From JAULUH01 sp032111745 (GTDB taxonomy: Bacteria > Chloroflexota > Anaerolineae > JAAEKA01): a stretch of DNA of 6,208 nucleotides. Below the pieces are notes generated by a model. The model worked only from the letters and a program-made list of their open reading frames with translations. It searched no databases and was not told the DNA's origin. The translations under genes and the position numbers were made by a program. The stretch covers positions 1 to 6,208 of the forward strand of contig JAULUH010000405.1 of the NCBI GenBank assembly GCA_032111745.1, read 5' to 3'. Position 1 is the stretch's first letter. Each line of letters starts with the position of its first letter. Shown one piece after another: positions 5,101 to 6,208 of the stretch.

Positions 5101-6208
5101 GGCAGGCGGCCCTGCGACTCGCCCACGTGATCCAGGATGCGGGTGACCAGGCCGTCCTGGAAGTGCACGCCCTGGGCCTCGGCGGGCCGGACGATGGCCT
5201 GCTCCAGCTCGGCGCGGTTCATGGGGCCGAGGACCAGGCTGCCCGTCTGCAGGGCATCGGCCAGCGGCCGGTACTCCAGGATCTGTTCCATGAAGTCGGC
5301 CCGTAGGAGGAGCAGCAGCGTCAGCGGCGTCACCGTCTTGCCCGGCGTGGCGGTGGAGCTGGTCAGCAGGTCCATGAAGGCCTGGCGGGTGGCTTCGTCC
5401 TCGCACAGACTGAAGATCTCCTCGAACTGGTCGATCAGCAGCAGCACCTGTTGCCGGTGTCCGGAGGCGGAGCCGGCGATCAGGCTACGGGAGACATCGG
5501 CCAGGGTGACCCGGCCCTGGCGCAGGGCCAGGGCCAGCTCGCCGGGTTGTACGGGGATCAGCAGTGTTGTAGAGCCCGGGTGTACCGCCAGAGCTGGGGT
5601 CAGCGTTGCCGCCAGGGCCTGGAAGGGCTGCCGTCCGGGTCGCATGCTCAGGAACAGCCAGCTGCCAGGCGGCGTGGGTCCGTGGCCCTCAATGGCCTGG
5701 CCCTTTCCGTTGCCACCTGGGGGAAGCCCCTGTTGCAGCAGAGGAATCAGGCCGGCGTAGGCCAAGGAGGTCTTGCCGCTGCCTGAGGAGCCGATCACAG
5801 TGACCAGGGAGTGCTTCCGCGCCAGGTCGCACAAGCGCCGGGCCACGTCGTCGCGGCCGAAGAAGTCGGCTTCATCCTGCTCGCGGAAGGCCTGGAGCCC
5901 TTTGTACGGGTTCTCGGCAGGGAAACGCGGCGACAACTCGGTGGATTCGCCGGCGCGGATTTGCCCTACCAGGTCGAGGGTTTCTTGTTCCGGCTCGGAC
6001 CCGAGCTCATCGGCCAGGATGTTGCGACAGACGTCGAACTGGGCCAGGGCTGCCGCGCGCTGTCCGGTGGCAGCCAGGGCAGCCATGAGCTGGCGGTGAG
6101 CTACCTCACGCCAGGGTTCCAGGGCGAGTTGCCGGCGGGCGGCATTCTGGGCCTCGGCGTAGCGTTTGTTCTGCGCGTAGTGTCTGGCGAGGGTATCCAG
6201 AGCGGCGA
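2196..6208 (-). CDS. BTAD-nSTAND1 NTPase-WD40 regulatory protein, 5' end cut by window edge
   Basis: A giant signal-transduction STAND ATPase; ligand and target are unknown. The frame is open to the right edge (1336 residues visible), so the first ATG, at 6086, is internal. Numbering from it, 40 earlier residues including RRQLALEPWREVAHRQLM plus residues 1-46 form the end of a BTAD domain, as in SARP regulators, so a DNA-binding domain probably lies further upstream. NPYKGLQAF (59-67) opens nSTAND1: Walker A GSSGSGKTS (99-107), Walker B VLLLIDQFEEIF (214-225, D219, E222/E223), LRAD (261-264), GRLPLLEFAL (326-335) and VHEALIRGW (439-447). A charged helical stretch (505-550) leads to a hydrophobic segment (551-574) that could span the membrane. 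Fourteen WD40 repeats (661-1256) follow, then a tail with C1266 and C1291 around ANRNLSQEEW and YLDDQPY. The stop TAA lies 14 bp before the next gene. Domain calls are firm; the biological role is open. Confidence 0.95.
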   Translation of the reverse strand, partial: AALDTLARHYAQNKRYAEAQNAARRQLALEPWREVAHRQLMAALAATGQRAAALAQFDVCRNILADELGSEPEQETLDLVGQIRAGESTELSPRFPAENPYKGLQAFREQDEADFFGRDDVARRLCDLARKHSLVTVIGSSGSGKTSLAYAGLIPLLQQGLPPGGNGKGQAIEGHGPTPPGSWLFLSMRPGRQPFQALAATLTPALAVHPGSTTLLIPVQPGELALALRQGRVTLADVSRSLIAGSASGHRQQVLLLIDQFEEIFSLCEDEATRQAFMDLLTSSTATPGKTVTPLTLLLLLRADFMEQILEYRPLADALQTGSLVLGPMNRAELEQAIVRPAEAQGVHFQDGLVTRILDHVGESQGRLPLLEFALTQLWQTQEDGSLTHAGYEAIGRVEGALAIYAEQQYGLLSDSEQVAVRRVLVQMVQPGEGTEDTRRPATRAELGEKDWQLAQKLANARLLVTGLDNNGLENAEIVHEALIRGWSRLRSWLNSDRAFRTWQQRVRGASQQWEASSHDPGALLRGALLAEAETWAAARPDELSGKTREFLAASQAQRDADRLAAEEQQVRELAQARALANSEAAASRRFRWLAAALALLFAAAFIASLVAIFRGREATAQRDLARSAQATAEAEQVNANQQADRALSRQLAAQALTLLDKEPDLALLLSIEASRFADQPDDQANPLLNIELSPYLAAFLQGHQGAVYALAISPDGKVLASGSDTGVVYLWDLQARRLQGEPLTLKEAPGEVYQLAFSPNGQTLAAGNVEGEIILWDVPTRQPRAGFLQGHQDVISSFGFSADGQTLTSGSDDGTVRRWSVRTGEALGPPLAIARGEGITISPDQERVAAAAETITSTEIILYDATTGAVLADGMDAHREHINQLAFSPDGQPLASSSFDQTIVLWDTATGQPVLPPLAGHEGRVLQAAFSPDGKTLASGSTDGTVRLWDVATGQPISAPMSGHGNWVRSITFSPDGQWVVSGGTDGTIILWHTAIHRQLPGHTAQVRGLAFTPDGSTLASGSFDTVVREWDVASGELSNPPLAGHTNSVLNVAISPDGTTIASGSADKGHIRLWDVATGQPVGEPLAGHDGPVVALAFHPDGNLLVSGGFDNTIVLWDMTAQPPKPSRLAELPNWVLAAAFSPDGKILATGSADGAVRLWDVATRTALGEPLEGHTNWVTSVAFSPDGQTLASGSSDSTILLWDVASQRRRGQPLTGHQGPVWAVHFNPTDDGHTLISADNTGVVRRWNVATGLPASLPLKTGVEIESMALHPGGNLIAMGAFDSSGLVHLWELSDQPWPELACQIANRNLSQEEWNKYLDDQPYHETCTRSSP
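2319..4106 (-). repeat. Fourteen tandem WD40 repeats (two predicted seven-blade propellers)
   Basis: Residues 661-1256 of the STAND protein, numbered from the Met codon at 6086. Units of mostly 43 residues start near 663, 708, 751, 792, 838, 881, 924, 963, 1006, 1050, 1093, 1136, 1179 and 1224. The consensus is GH...V..LAFSPDGKTLASGS.DGTVRLWDVATG. Unit 4 is degenerate (no GH, and VAAAAETITSTE in place of the usual strand). Unit 7 is shortened (39 residues) and has WH instead of WD. Unit 11 has EL in place of GH, and unit 14 begins without GH. Propellers of this kind usually bind proteins or peptides; no partner can be deduced. Confidence 0.9.
4365..4436 (-). other. Predicted membrane-spanning or buried hydrophobic segment in the STAND protein
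   Basis: Residues 551-574 (FRWLAAALALLFAAAFIASL then VAIF) form 24 almost uncharged, strongly hydrophobic residues. They are flanked by SRR on the N side and RGR on the C side, within an Ala/Glu/Gln/Arg-rich helical region. They separate the NTPase from the propellers, so if membrane-inserted the two halves would be on opposite faces. The balanced positive charges leave orientation undecided. Many nSTAND1-WD40 proteins carry such a segment at this place. Confidence 0.6.

Overview
The window is GC-rich, and all three genes I can support lie on the minus strand. The organism is not identified by any RNA gene. A protein combining a bacterial transcriptional activator domain (BTAD), an nSTAND1 NTPase and WD40 repeats, together with a dispersed 'CGCAGAG/CGCAAAG' intergenic repeat, is most typical of Chloroflexota (Caldilinea/Anaerolineae-like) or another large-genome filamentous lineage. 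That assignment is inference from gene style, not proof.

Right part (2196-6208, minus): a very large multidomain protein whose N-terminus lies beyond the right edge. In order it has the end of a BTAD domain as in SARP-type regulators, an nSTAND1 P-loop NTPase with clear Walker A and B motifs, a helical/coiled-coil stretch around one strongly hydrophobic segment, fourteen WD40 repeats (enough for two seven-bladed propellers), and a short C-terminal tail with two cysteines. It looks like a signal-transducing or surveillance STAND protein. The propellers would sense a ligand, the NTPase would switch, and an N-terminal regulatory domain would be the output. Fourteen bases downstream is a 91-residue protein (1906-2181, minus) that is probably co-transcribed. 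It resembles a widespread small uncharacterised family.

Middle (1466-1905): a 440-bp non-coding gap. It holds two near-perfect direct copies (72 and 62 bp) of a dispersed-type repeat, a decayed third copy, a perfect 12-bp palindrome, and a weak promoter-like pair with an imperfect inverted repeat just upstream of the kinase gene.

Left part (1-1465, minus): an FGGY-family carbohydrate kinase close to the E. coli YgcE-like subgroup. It is complete at its N-terminus and runs off the left edge (488 residues visible, no stop). It probably belongs to a separate catabolic transcription unit unrelated to the STAND gene.

I see no CRISPR array, tRNA, rRNA, insertion sequence or convincing rho-independent terminator. 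The best candidate for something under-described is the BTAD-nSTAND1-WD40 protein with its small downstream partner. The architecture itself is known, but the function of the pair is not.
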